64,000 bases of DNA. Source: an uncultured archaeon (lineage in GTDB: Archaea > Thermoproteota > Nitrososphaeria > JACIWG01). Where the stretch lies: assembly GCA_938034445.1 (NCBI GenBank), contig CALHLD010000024.1, positions 124,001 to 188,000 of the forward strand, written 5' to 3'. Position numbers and translations under genes: made by a program. The notes under the pieces are model-generated. The model did not search any database and was not told where the DNA came from. It saw only the letters and a list, made by a program, of their open reading frames with translations. Position 1 is the first letter of the stretch, and each line of letters begins with the position of its first letter. Below are positions 55,265-64,000 of the stretch, piece after piece.

Positions 55265-55651
55265 ATGACTATGTGTGGTCCAAAAAATTGCGGTTGCTGG
55301 CACAACTATCCAGAAAGAGGATGGATACAATTTCTACTAATGAGGATACTTTACGAAAAACCCATGCATGGCTACCAGCTCCTAGAAGAAATAGAACAGC
55401 GAAGCGGTGGATACCACAAACTAGAGCCGGGTTCGATATATACGCTTCTAAGAAGAATGGAAGAAAGAGGCTTTCTAGAGTCTAAATGGGAAAAAGTCGA
55501 AGGCGGGCCGGACAGAAGAATTTACCACCTAACAGATAAGGGAATTGAGGCCCTAAAAATGGGATTGGAATCAATTATTAAAAGGAAGATGCTCTTCGAG
55601 GATTTAGCTAAATTTTATCGTGAAAATTTCGAAAAAACAGAAAGGAGGTGA
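55265..55651 (+). CDS. PadR-family transcriptional regulator
   Basis: MRILYEKPMHGYQLLEEIEQRSGGYHKLEPGSIYTLLRRMEERGFLESKWEKVEGGPDRRIYHLTDKG. Confidence 0.94.
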   Translation: MTMCGPKNCGCWHNYPERGWIQFLLMRILYEKPMHGYQLLEEIEQRSGGYHKLEPGSIYTLLRRMEERGFLESKWEKVEGGPDRRIYHLTDKGIEALKMGLESIIKRKMLFEDLAKFYRENFEKTERR

Positions 55652-55658
55652 GAGGTAA

Positions 55659-55895
55659 ATGTGCAGATGTTGCTGCGGCTGTGGCGGAATGGAAAGGCAC
55701 CACACACATCATGAACACAAGCGTATGCACTATATGGGCTTACCATTTCCGTTAATCGACGTTGAAGAAGAAATAAAAATGCTCGAAGAATATAAGGAAG
55801 CCCTCACAAAAAGGCTAGAAAAAGTGAACGAACGCTTAGAAACCTTAAAGGCTAAGACTTCCCTCACCACCTCCACCAAATTTTCTGGAGGATGA
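55659..55895 (+). CDS. Cys/His-rich small protein (DUF5320-like)
   Basis: MCRCCCGCGGMERHHTHHEHKRMHY...IDVEEEIKMLEEYKEALTKRLEKVNERLETL. Confidence 0.75.
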   Translation: MCRCCCGCGGMERHHTHHEHKRMHYMGLPFPLIDVEEEIKMLEEYKEALTKRLEKVNERLETLKAKTSLTTSTKFSGG

Positions 55896-55902
55896 AAACA
55901 TC

Positions 55903-56238
55903 ATGGGAGTAATAAATTTGAATCAGCTTGTGGAGTTCTCCCAAAAGAAAGGCTTATTGGATACTATGGAAGAGCGCAAGCGTGCAAAGAAAGACTTGCT
56001 GAAAACAAAAAACTACAATCTTGTGCTAATATGCCTTAATGATGGCCAAGAAATTCCCTCGCGATCAGAACCATACGAAGTTTGCTTTTACGTTATTGAG
56101 GGAAAGGGTGAATTTACAGTGGGCAAAGAAAAAGCAAATTTATCCGTTGGCGAAATGCTTTTAACTCCAGCAAACTTGCCAAGAGGAATAAAAAGCCAAG
56201 GGCGCCTAATCTTGTTGGGAATCCAAGAACCGCATTAG
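55903..56238 (+). CDS. Cupin-domain protein
   Basis: CFYVIEGKGEFTVGKEKANLSVGEMLLTPANLPRGIKS. Confidence 0.88.
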   Translation: MGVINLNQLVEFSQKKGLLDTMEERKRAKKDLLKTKNYNLVLICLNDGQEIPSRSEPYEVCFYVIEGKGEFTVGKEKANLSVGEMLLTPANLPRGIKSQGRLILLGIQEPH

Positions 56239-56249
56239 AGGTTGGAACC

Positions 56250-57188
56250 ATGGAATCAGCAATAACTGTTCAAAATTTAACAAAACATTTTGGGGATGTA
56301 ACAGCTGTAGATCACATAAACTTCAGCGTTAAAAAGGGCGAAATCTTCGGTTTTTTGGGTCCAAACGGGGCTGGGAAAACCACAACCATCCGCATTTTAA
56401 CCGGACTCTTAAAGCCCGACGGGGGAACAGCTTCTATAATTGGCTATGATGTTTTGAGGAATCCGATAGAGGCTAAACAATGCATTGGAGTTGTCCCAGA
56501 AGTTTCAAACGCTTACATAGACTTATCCGCTTGGGAAAACCTAATTCTAATAGGAAGACTTTATGGAGTTTCAAGCCATAAGCTTAAGGAAAACACCACC
56601 AAACTTCTAAAAGATTTTGGATTATACGAGGTTAAGGACAAGCTTGTTAGAGGCTTCTCGAAAGGAATGAAGCAAAAACTTCTATTATGCATGGCTTTGG
56701 TAAACGATCCAGAAGTGCTCTTTCTTGACGAGCCAACTTCTGGGCTTGATGTTGAAAGCACCAGACTTCTGCGAGAAAAAATAACCCAATATAATAGGGA
56801 TGGAAAGACTGTTTTCCTTTCAACCCACAACATGGAAGAGGCAAACCAGCTATGCCACAGAATAGCAATAATAAACCATGGGAAAATAGCCGCCATAGAC
56901 ACGCCTGAAAACCTAAGAGCTCAGAGCATGGAACTCCAATACATAGAAGTCCTCTTTGATAAACAAGTGAACATCCAAGAAATTTCAAAAAACCCAAACA
57001 TCAGCAAAGCTTCCTTTGCAGGAAATAGGATACGAGTTTATACAGCTAATCCATCAGCCGTAATAGAATTTTTGGTGGAATTTGCCAAACAGAAACGCCT
57101 ACACATTTTAAGTTTAAACACGATGATGCCCTCGTTGGAAGATGTTTTCATAAAACTCATAAAAGAAAAGGAGGTTATGCCAGTTTGA
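56250..57188 (+). CDS. ABC transporter ATP-binding protein
   Basis: Walker A LGPNGAGKTTT, signature FSKGMKQKL, Walker B EVLFLDEPTSGLD. Confidence 0.97.
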   Translation: MESAITVQNLTKHFGDVTAVDHINFSVKKGEIFGFLGPNGAGKTTTIRILTGLLKPDGGTASIIGYDVLRNPIEAKQCIGVVPEVSNAYIDLSAWENLILIGRLYGVSSHKLKENTTKLLKDFGLYEVKDKLVRGFSKGMKQKLLLCMALVNDPEVLFLDEPTSGLDVESTRLLREKITQYNRDGKTVFLSTHNMEEANQLCHRIAIINHGKIAAIDTPENLRAQSMELQYIEVLFDKQVNIQEISKNPNISKASFAGNRIRVYTANPSAVIEFLVEFAKQKRLHILSLNTMMPSLEDVFIKLIKEKEVMPV

Positions 57189-57937
57189 GTAACCCTGCAG
57201 AACAATTTAGGCGCTCTTTAGTTATAGCCAAAAAGAATATAAAAATTTACTATTTAAAAGGACCAGTAATTATTTTCGGATTGGTATTCCCGCTTTTTTT
57301 GGCTCTGGCTTATATTATAGGAAGAAACATACCATTAGAAGAGGTGTTGCCGGGGTTAATTGGAATGACAACATTTTTCACAGCCACATCAGTAGGGCCG
57401 TCAATTGTTCCTTGGGAAACCCGCTCAAAAACCCTTGAAAGACTCTTATGTTGCCCAATTGCTCTTTGGACAATTATTTTTGGAGATATGGTCTCCTCCT
57501 TCCTTTTTGGGCTTGTCATATCTGTAATTCCGCTTCTTTATGTTTTGACTTTAAACATTGAACTGTTAAACTTCATAGTTTTGCTTTTCAGCTTAATTAT
57601 CGCAAACTTTTGTTTCTCAGCTTTAAGCGTTCTTTTGTCAGCTTATCCGCCAACCGATATTCCAGCCACATCCCAGATGCTATCTTCCCTGGTCAAATTC
57701 CCATTGGTTTTCATTAGCGGAGTTTTCATATCAGTTGAGCAGTTGCCAGAGTGGGGGAGAATAATAGCGTCTTTTTCGCCATTAACATATTTTACAGACT
57801 TGACAAGACAGCTAATTTTGGAAAAGGGCTATTATCCATTGGCATTAGACCTTGTAATGATAGTGATTTTTGCTGTGATATTCTCTCTGGCAGCGATAAA
57901 ATTGCATGAAAAAACTTTAACAAAGCGGTTAAGTTAA
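57185..57937 (+). CDS. ABC-2 type transporter permease
   Basis: Six-TM-like ORF with ABC-2 pattern (SSLVKFPLVFISGVFISVEQLPEWGRIIASFSPLTYFTDLTRQLI), 4-bp overlap with ATPase gene. Confidence 0.92.
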   Translation: MSNPAEQFRRSLVIAKKNIKIYYLKGPVIIFGLVFPLFLALAYIIGRNIPLEEVLPGLIGMTTFFTATSVGPSIVPWETRSKTLERLLCCPIALWTIIFGDMVSSFLFGLVISVIPLLYVLTLNIELLNFIVLLFSLIIANFCFSALSVLLSAYPPTDIPATSQMLSSLVKFPLVFISGVFISVEQLPEWGRIIASFSPLTYFTDLTRQLILEKGYYPLALDLVMIVIFAVIFSLAAIKLHEKTLTKRLS

Positions 57938-58773
57938 TGCAATAAAGACTGTTGTCAGACTGATTGGAAAGAACCACTTTAGAGAATAAAAATGTTGAAA
58001 CTAAAGTTTTTTGTATACTACGTCTTTTTCTCTTACTCGCTGCACAACTTTTAAGCCTATGCTTTGTCCAGCTTCGGCTCTTTGCACATTTTTATGCTCG
58101 ATTTGCATGGACTCAACAACCTGCTCAAAGTCTGTTGTTGGTGAGTTTGCAGAAACTCTTCAAGAGTTTCTTTCCGGCTTTGCCAGTCATACTCATGGCT
58201 TGTAAATTTGCTCCAATAATGCGGATGCCTGTGCACGAGCTCCAGGAGAACCCTACGCTGGAGAACCGTTAAGCCCTCAAGCTTCAAGCCCAAAGCCTCA
58301 AAGAGCATAAGAGCTCAGCCTCCAACCACAAATTTAGCGGTTCATGGAAAAGGGTATAAAAAGGCAGCGACGAATCGACTCTTTTGAACAGTTGAGAGAG
58401 ATGAGTTAAAGTGAAACTATGGAGCATAAAGTGTGTTAATCTTAAATCTGATACGCTTTAAACTTTAATGTGGGCTTTATTGACTGAAAAAGTTGAGGAA
58501 GAAAAGCTTCCGGTTTCAGAAAAAGTTAAGGTTTTGCGTTTTCAAACGCTTTTTAAGGGTGGGCGTTGATTGGCTGCAGCAGACCTGTTCGAGGCTTTTG
58601 GAAGAAAACACGTAGCCCTATACTTATGGTTTAAGCGTGGAGATTCTTGGAGGAGAAGGCAAAAGTTTGTTTTCAGATCCAAGGAAGAGTGGGAGAAAGC
58701 CAAAAAGGCCATTGAAAGCCTTGCAGCGGAGCTTTAGGGCTATGCTGGCTGAAAAACGCTATGTCTGGCACCG

Positions 58774-59406
58774 GTGGAGGATAGGCTCTACCAAAATAGG
58801 ATTCTGGGAAGGACCCGCCAGTATAACACGCTGGTTGTTTTGTCAACAGCCCTCGGAAAAACAGTCATAGTCCTACTATTAGCCATAGAAAAGGCTGAGG
58901 AGGGCAAAATATTCTTTTTAGCGCCCACAAGGCCGCTTGTCCAGCAGCACCACCAAACCTTCCTGGATAAAACATGGTTTGACGAGGCCTTCTACTGGTC
59001 AAGCATTTCAAGAGCCAGAAAAATTAAGTGCATAATAAGCCAACTAAACAGGAAGCTGCCGGAACTCTTAAAAGGAACGATCAAGCCTGCCGTAACCCTA
59101 ATGGACTACCAGCCGAAAACAACGCAGGCCACAACAGTAAAAGCTCAAACGCTTCAAGCAGAGTTAGCCACCCCACCAAGAAAAGAGCTTTGGAAACCCC
59201 AAACAATACAGACTAAAGGCTTAAGCCAAGCCATGAAATGGCTGGTGGAAAACCTCCCAAACCAAACAATAACAATAGAAGAAGTTGTCCAACGCGCATA
59301 TGAAGAGGAAGGCCTGGAAAAGGCGGCAGTGGAAACAGCCATATGGCGCCTAACACAACAAGGCCAAATATACCAACCACAACCAGGAAAAATAAGAAAA
59401 CTCTAA
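58774..59406 (+). pseudogene. Chimeric ORF: SF2 (Hef-like) helicase N-terminus joined to a wHTH C-terminus
   Basis: LYQNRILGRTRQYNTLVVLSTALGKTVIVLLLAIEKAEEGKIFFLAPTRPLVQQHHQTFLD then QAMKWLVENLPNQTITIEEVVQRAYEEEGLEKAAVETAIWRLTQQGQIYQPQPGKI. Confidence 0.65.
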
Positions 59407-59993
59407 AAGGATTCACTTAATTATTTAATTGCATACCGCCAGGTCCACTTAAATTTTTAAGGCGAACCTTTAGATAATTGGAAATTATGTTTCCTATGTA
59501 AATTTTCAAAAGTTGAATTATTAGATTTGACAAAAAATAGGACTAATACGTATGGGTCATATATATCCAGCGAACATGTTCTAACTGTCCAAAATTTCTT
59601 TTATATGTCGTCCTGCAGCAGGATTACCCTCACTCAAATAACAGTGTTAGGTTTAGTTATAAAATTCCAACATCGCTCAGATATTTTTATCATACTGGTA
59701 AACTGAACAAAGCAAAAAATAAGCAAAACAAAGATTTATACTATTCTCGTTAACATGTAGAAGAAATTTTGTAGCAAACTACACAACAATTTACGATATC
59801 TCTAGATATTGTAATATTATAGTGCCTTACTTATTTCCTGAGATTGTTTAACGGTCTTCTGTAGTCTTATTTGATTTGAAAAATATATTTAACAAAAATC
59901 CCTCTTTATTTTGATAACTTTATACAAAAGTTATAAGAATATAAAAAAATTGTAGAGGTTTATTAATCTTGTCTAAAAAATGAAATCAGTTGC

Positions 59994-60068
59994 TTAAGCT
60001 TTTTTCTGTTCAGTACTTTGAGTAGTCTGAGTGGTTTCGGTTTCCTTCTTGGCCTTCTTCTTAGCCAA
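59994..60068 (-). CDS. Candidate 24-aa Lys/Thr-rich microprotein
   Basis: TTG start preceded by AGGTGACC: (M)AKKKAKKETETTQTTQSTEQKKA*. Confidence 0.4.
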   Translation of the reverse strand: MAKKKAKKETETTQTTQSTEQKKA

Positions 60069-60142
60069 GCAGGTCACCTGAAAATCCTTAATATAAGAAT
60101 CTATATATAAATTTTACTATTTAATTTCATCATTATCTATTC

Positions 60143-60925
60143 CTATTTTAGATTATGGAATAATAGCGCGCAGTCTCTATCTGGGTGTATATTATAATAA
60201 GGTTCTTTAATTTTAGTATTGCCAAATGGATTAAAAGAATGGAAAAATGTAGTAACATATCTAAGTAAAAAGATAACAATGTATGTGCAAAAAAAGAGAA
60301 AATGAATCAACAACTCTTCACTAAAAATAATTACAACTATTATGAAATTTGCGAAAAAGCTTATCCAATGAACAAAAGCATTATAATTTGGATTTCTTGA
60401 ATAGGAAGGTGAAAAAATTGTATCTAAAAATATATAGAATATTACAAACGCATTAAATAGGCTCACATACTTATTATTAACATATCTTGGATTTCCTCTA
60501 CCTTTAAAATCTGCAATCGAATATGTTAGTGCTAGCACAAAATCGTAGCTTTCCATTGCAGATGAAACACCAGACGCTCCCAAAGAAGCGTATTCCGGAA
60601 ATATCAATAAAGAGTATGAATTTGCTAAAATAGCGGAGATAAAAGGACTAAAATAAAAAGGTAGATGATTACTTTTAACATCCTCATTCAAAATGTTTAG
60701 TAAAATATAGAAAAGAAGAAAAGTTAACATAGCTTGAAAGTTTAATAGAAAGTGTTCTATGTCACGATGAATTAGAATCGATGTTATAACACCCCATGGT
60801 GTTCTCCAAGATAAAGACATAATCTCCTTAATGAACGGAAAAAAATTTGTGACAACAAGTATGAATATGCATAGAAAATTAAAGACTAGATAATATAAGC
60901 AAACTAAAAGCTCTCCCTTATACAA
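60143..60925 (-). CDS. Rhomboid-family intramembrane protease
   Basis: TPWGVITSILIHRDIEHFLLNFQAM, SLGASGVSSAM (GxSx), FVHWISFFANFII (catalytic-His-like). Confidence 0.78.
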   Translation of the reverse strand: MYKGELLVCLYYLVFNFLCIFILVVTNFFPFIKEIMSLSWRTPWGVITSILIHRDIEHFLLNFQAMLTFLLFYILLNILNEDVKSNHLPFYFSPFISAILANSYSLLIFPEYASLGASGVSSAMESYDFVLALTYSIADFKGRGNPRYVNNKYVSLFNAFVIFYIFLDTIFSPSYSRNPNYNAFVHWISFFANFIIVVIIFSEELLIHFLFFCTYIVIFLLRYVTTFFHSFNPFGNTKIKEPYYNIHPDRDCALLFHNLK

Positions 60926-61022
60926 TAATAACTATTAAAGCATGCTACATATATAAATATATCATATAATTTTTGAAAACCAATCTTTTAGGATAAACCT
61001 TTAATGTAAAGTCAAAAGAATA

Positions 61023-61097
61023 TGGGTCCAGCCGGATTTGAACCGGCGATCTTTCGGTTATCAGCCGAACGCTCTAACCAAGCTGAGCTATGGACCC
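61023..61097 (-). tRNA. tRNA-Ile(GAT)
   Basis: GGGTCCATAGCTCAGCTTGGTTAGAGCGTTCGGCTGATAACCGAAAGATCGCCGGTTCAAATCCGGCTGGACCCA. Confidence 0.95.
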
Positions 61098-61327
61098 CTA
61101 AAAAGAGTAAAAAATTGACAGATATAAAAATTTTTGTAAAAATGCTTATCTAACTTCAGACCACTATATATCTAATACAAAATCGCTACCAACAAAAACA
61201 AACCTTTATAGCATCAAAAAGCCTTACTGAATATACCTCAAAAAGCATAAACCAGCAAACATGCCATGAAATACAAAAAACTATTGCCAATAGACAAAAA
61301 CAGCAAAAAACCAAAAACATGAGAAAA

Positions 61328-61402
61328 TGGGCCAGCCAGGATTTGAACCTGGGCTTTACGCCGTGTAAGGGCGTTGTCTTAACCGGACTAGACCACTGGC
61401 CC
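61328..61402 (-). tRNA. tRNA-Val(TAC)
   Basis: GGGCCAGTGGTCTAGTCCGGTTAAGACAACGCCCTTACACGGCGTAAAGCCCAGGTTCAAATCCTGGCTGGCCCA. Confidence 0.95.
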
Positions 61403-61469
61403 ACACAATATTATCACTTGATTAAATTTAAAATCTTTTCCTCAGCATCATATATTGCGTTAAAAGGGA

Positions 61470-61555
61470 CGCCGGGAGGGGGATTTGAACCCCCGAGTCT
61501 CGTGAGAGACGCAGGGTTAGCAACCCTGTGCCCTGCCTGGCTGGGCGATCCCGGC
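61470..61555 (-). tRNA. tRNA-Ser(GCT)
   Basis: GCCGGGATCGCCCAGCCAGGCAGGGCACAGGGTTGCTAACCCTGCGTCTCTCACGAGACTCGGGGGTTCAAATCCCCCTCCCGGCG; long variable arm. Confidence 0.94.
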
Positions 61556-61606
61556 TTTCTGACGCAAAATTAAAAAAATAATTGACTTAAAATCTTTTTG
61601 CAAAAG

Positions 61607-61922
61607 TGGCGGTAGCCCCATTAGTGTTCACGCCTAAACAGGGCCTATTAACTCTACCCAATCCTTCACGTAGACGTGATAGCGTGGACGCCCTACCTTA
61701 GGGTTGCTTCCTCCCGGACCTCACCCGGTTCGGTAGCTGAAGGTCACCTTCCTTCCTTCGAAGGAGGCGCCTCTTACGTCCACCCATCACGGCGCGAATT
61801 CATCTTGGGATCGAGTTAACGGTTTCCTTGTTTAGGTGTTTTACCTAATGGTTACTGGCCCCTGCTATAGCCGACTGCAGGTTAATGGGAGGCGGCTATT
61901 CTCCCGGCCCTACCTACCGCCA
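61607..61922 (-). ncRNA. Signal recognition particle (7S) RNA
   Basis: Reverse complement contains ACCGAACCGGGTGAGGTCCGGGAGGAAGCAACCCTAAGGTAGG (helix 8 core); terminal ATGGCGGTAG.../...CTACCGCCA pairing. Confidence 0.93.
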
Positions 61923-61940
61923 TAATATATTATAGGGAAG

Positions 61941-62870
61941 TTATATTTTAACTTGATTATTTTTAGTTCCATTTAATTCTGATAATATTGTGCATAAAGA
62001 GCATTTTTCAGAGAAAGTTGGTGCACCACAGATTTTGCATTTTTTTCTTTCTTTTTTTGGAAGTGTTATTGACTTAGATATGCCCATAGCTGAATGAAAT
62101 AAAGAGTATTTTATTCCCGGGTGACTTCTTTCTAGATTGTTCAAGATTTCACGGATTTGTGATCGTATTCCCTCATGCATATATGGGCATGCCATTTTTT
62201 GAAAACGTTCATTATTCAAAAATGAATAGAGTGCTAACTCTTCCTCATATATTTCTGCTAATGGCTTTATTCTTCTTTGAGGAAAAATGGATGTCTCATA
62301 ATGTACTGGCAAATTCCATTTTAATCGTTTCAAATCATTGTTTAATAAATTTATCAAAAATGTTTGTATAATATCATCTAAGTTATGTGCTGTCGCCACA
62401 ACCTGTATGTTTAATTTCTGTGCTATGAGATCCATTGCTCTCCTCCTGAATATACCGCATATACTGCAGGCTGACCATTTTTTTCTTAAATTTGAAATTT
62501 CATCAATAGTATATCCAAAAAGATCTTTGAATTTGAAAATGTAATGGGGGACTTCTAGTTCATTACAAACTTTCTTAACAATTTCTAGTGCGTCCTCCCT
62601 ATACTCACTTATTCCCTCATCAATAGTTGCAACAACTATTTCAGATGCATGGGTTTTAGTTATTTTATTTAAAATTCTAAGCATCGCAAGACTATCTTTT
62701 CCACCTGAAACCATAAGCAAAATTTTTTCTCCATAATTTAACATATTATACTTTGATATAGTTTTTATAACCTTTTCTTCTATCGATTCCTTGAAACATT
62801 TTATACAAAAGTATCTACCACTATACGCTCTATAATATATTGCTGACCCATTACAAAAGGAGCAAAGCAT
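61941..62870 (-). CDS. TtuA/NcsA-type tRNA thiolation enzyme
   Basis: LLMVSGGKDSLAMLRIL PP-loop, CSICGIFRRRAMD, ATAHNLDDIIQTFLINLL, N- and C-terminal zinc ribbons. Confidence 0.92.
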   Translation of the reverse strand: MLCSFCNGSAIYYRAYSGRYFCIKCFKESIEEKVIKTISKYNMLNYGEKILLMVSGGKDSLAMLRILNKITKTHASEIVVATIDEGISEYREDALEIVKKVCNELEVPHYIFKFKDLFGYTIDEISNLRKKWSACSICGIFRRRAMDLIAQKLNIQVVATAHNLDDIIQTFLINLLNNDLKRLKWNLPVHYETSIFPQRRIKPLAEIYEEELALYSFLNNERFQKMACPYMHEGIRSQIREILNNLERSHPGIKYSLFHSAMGISKSITLPKKERKKCKICGAPTFSEKCSLCTILSELNGTKNNQVKI

Positions 62871-63050
62871 ATTTAATTCACAATCCTACGATTAAATCAC
62901 TCTTATTTTAATTATTCGTAAAAATGTTTGACTATACTTCAGAAAAATCTAGTATACCTTCTTATTACTTCTAATAGTCCATCTTGGCTTGTTTCACTCA
63001 TGATTGTATATGATTATATACAATTATTATTTTATAAAAGTGGGAGTCAC

Positions 63051-63389
63051 ATGTTTAAAAAAATAATCTTTGCAATTATAAGTATAGTTGTACTGTTCTC
63101 AAACATATATTGTATCAATGTTAGAGGATACACTTTATTAGATTCAAATTCAACAGAGGATCTATTTGAAAATCTTTCTTCTAAATTCGTTAATTTATTT
63201 GAAAAAATTGTTATGATCCTTAAGGGTGCTATATTAAATATTTCTAGGATAGCTTATTCGCTTGTTGCTATGGTTGGTGTGCTAATTTATTTTAGTAGAT
63301 TAAATAAACGGCTTGGATTAGATCTTATAAAAGGTGCACTGATATTAGCTCTACTTTCAGAAATTATTTTTCCATTTTTAGTTAGGTAG
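63051..63389 (+). CDS. Small secreted/membrane hypothetical protein
   Basis: Signal-like N-terminus (FKKIIFAIISIVVLFSNIYCINVRG) plus two hydrophobic helices; ORF track extends upstream to 62928. Confidence 0.55.
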   Translation: MFKKIIFAIISIVVLFSNIYCINVRGYTLLDSNSTEDLFENLSSKFVNLFEKIVMILKGAILNISRIAYSLVAMVGVLIYFSRLNKRLGLDLIKGALILALLSEIIFPFLVR

Positions 63390-63400
63390 TTGCATCATAT

Positions 63401-64000
63401 TTATTCTACTCTGTATCTTAAAAACGCAGCAATTCCACCTAACATATTTAATTGTATTCCAACATTAGTGTTATCATCTAAGAAATAAATTGTTCCTCTA
63501 TGCCTAAGAATGTTAGAGAAAATGTCTACTATTTTATCTTCCTCTATTTTATTTTTTGATAGAAAATCTTTGACTATCAGGAGACTTTCACAAGCACCTA
63601 TTAATGCTGCTTTTTCTATTTTTTCTATAGAAAGTAGTGATAAGCCATCTCCTTTGTAAAGTGAAGATAATACATTCTCCATTATTACTCTGGCTTTCGA
63701 AAAGAAATTTTCTTTGAATATCTTTGAAAACATTTCTGAATTGATCGCCTGTCTTATTCCATCAAATCCACCATATTCTACTCCTTCTACTATTATAATT
63801 TGTACCTTTTTACTTATATTTGAATTTTCAAGAAAATTTTTAAATCCTAGCTTAAATGGTCCAGGCCCAAATATCACAATTTTGTTCCCTTGAGTTAAAG
63901 AGGTTATTATTTCAAAAATTTGTTTATAATATGCTTTTATCCACTCATGTTTTATATCATAAAGTTTTCCTTGATAGTCTGAGTATACTTCAGCTACATA
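63401..64000 (-). CDS. pelA: Pelota (Dom34) homologue, C-terminal part, truncated by window end
   Basis: VIFGPGPFKLGFKNFLEN, IIVEGVEYGGFDGIRQAI, ILRHRGTIYFLDDNTNVGIQLNMLGGIAAFLRYRVE; frame stays open to 64000. Confidence 0.9.
   Translation of the reverse strand, partial: YVAEVYSDYQGKLYDIKHEWIKAYYKQIFEIITSLTQGNKIVIFGPGPFKLGFKNFLENSNISKKVQIIIVEGVEYGGFDGIRQAINSEMFSKIFKENFFSKARVIMENVLSSLYKGDGLSLLSIEKIEKAALIGACESLLIVKDFLSKNKIEEDKIVDIFSNILRHRGTIYFLDDNTNVGIQLNMLGGIAAFLRYRVE

Larger units (their letters stand above)
54027..59476. mobile_element. Genomic island / integrated-element remnant at tRNA-Ala(TGC)
   Basis: Imperfect direct repeat: CCGCCCGGTCCACTTAATTTTTTAAGCGGATCCTTAAATAA (from ~54027) vs CCGCCAGGTCCACTTAAATTTTTAAGGCGAACCTTTAGATAA (from ~59436); interior visibly more GC-rich, pseudogene-rich. 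Confidence 0.75.

Noticed and set aside
61319-61573. 84-aa ORF (and 61186-61404 minus)
   Set aside because: Overlaps tRNA-Val and tRNA-Ser; no independent coding signal

Overview
This is an AT-rich archaeal chromosome segment (Thermoproteota/TACK-like by gene content). It is packed with informational and housekeeping genes. Left end: a probable replication origin with canonical ORB (Orc1/Cdc6-binding) repeats, flanked by cdc6 and by the genes for both PolD subunits (DP1 truncated by the window edge, DP2 complete), with Elf1-like, GlyA, Sec61-beta, DUF2070, an RPA-like protein and an Lhr-type helicase further on. Middle: an arrestin-like/membrane gene pair, a frameshifted APC permease, a metallophosphoesterase/nucleotidyltransferase pair, ValRS, aRF1, UMP kinase, a linked 16S-23S rRNA operon with long processing stems, NadM, two proteasome beta subunits (one lacking the N-terminal Thr), Tyw1, translin, RibK/RibL, a DphB-DUF357 fusion, PIMT, FEN1, geranylgeranyl reductase, aEF1B, L15e, Dph2, Csl4, Rpb11, TFS, G1P dehydrogenase, aCPSF1, SepF, Lsm, L37e and RpiA. 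Right end: a ~5.4 kb island of different composition inserted at tRNA-Ala(TGC) and bounded by an imperfect direct repeat. It carries decayed permease/thioredoxin genes, a PadR-DUF-cupin-ABC operon and a chimeric helicase remnant. Then come a rhomboid-like protease, three tRNAs, SRP RNA, a TtuA/NcsA-type tRNA thiolase and the C-terminal part of Pelota. Ten tRNA genes were recognised; tRNA-Met(CAT) appears to carry two non-canonical introns. All calls come from reading the sequence and supplied ORFs; no database search was run.
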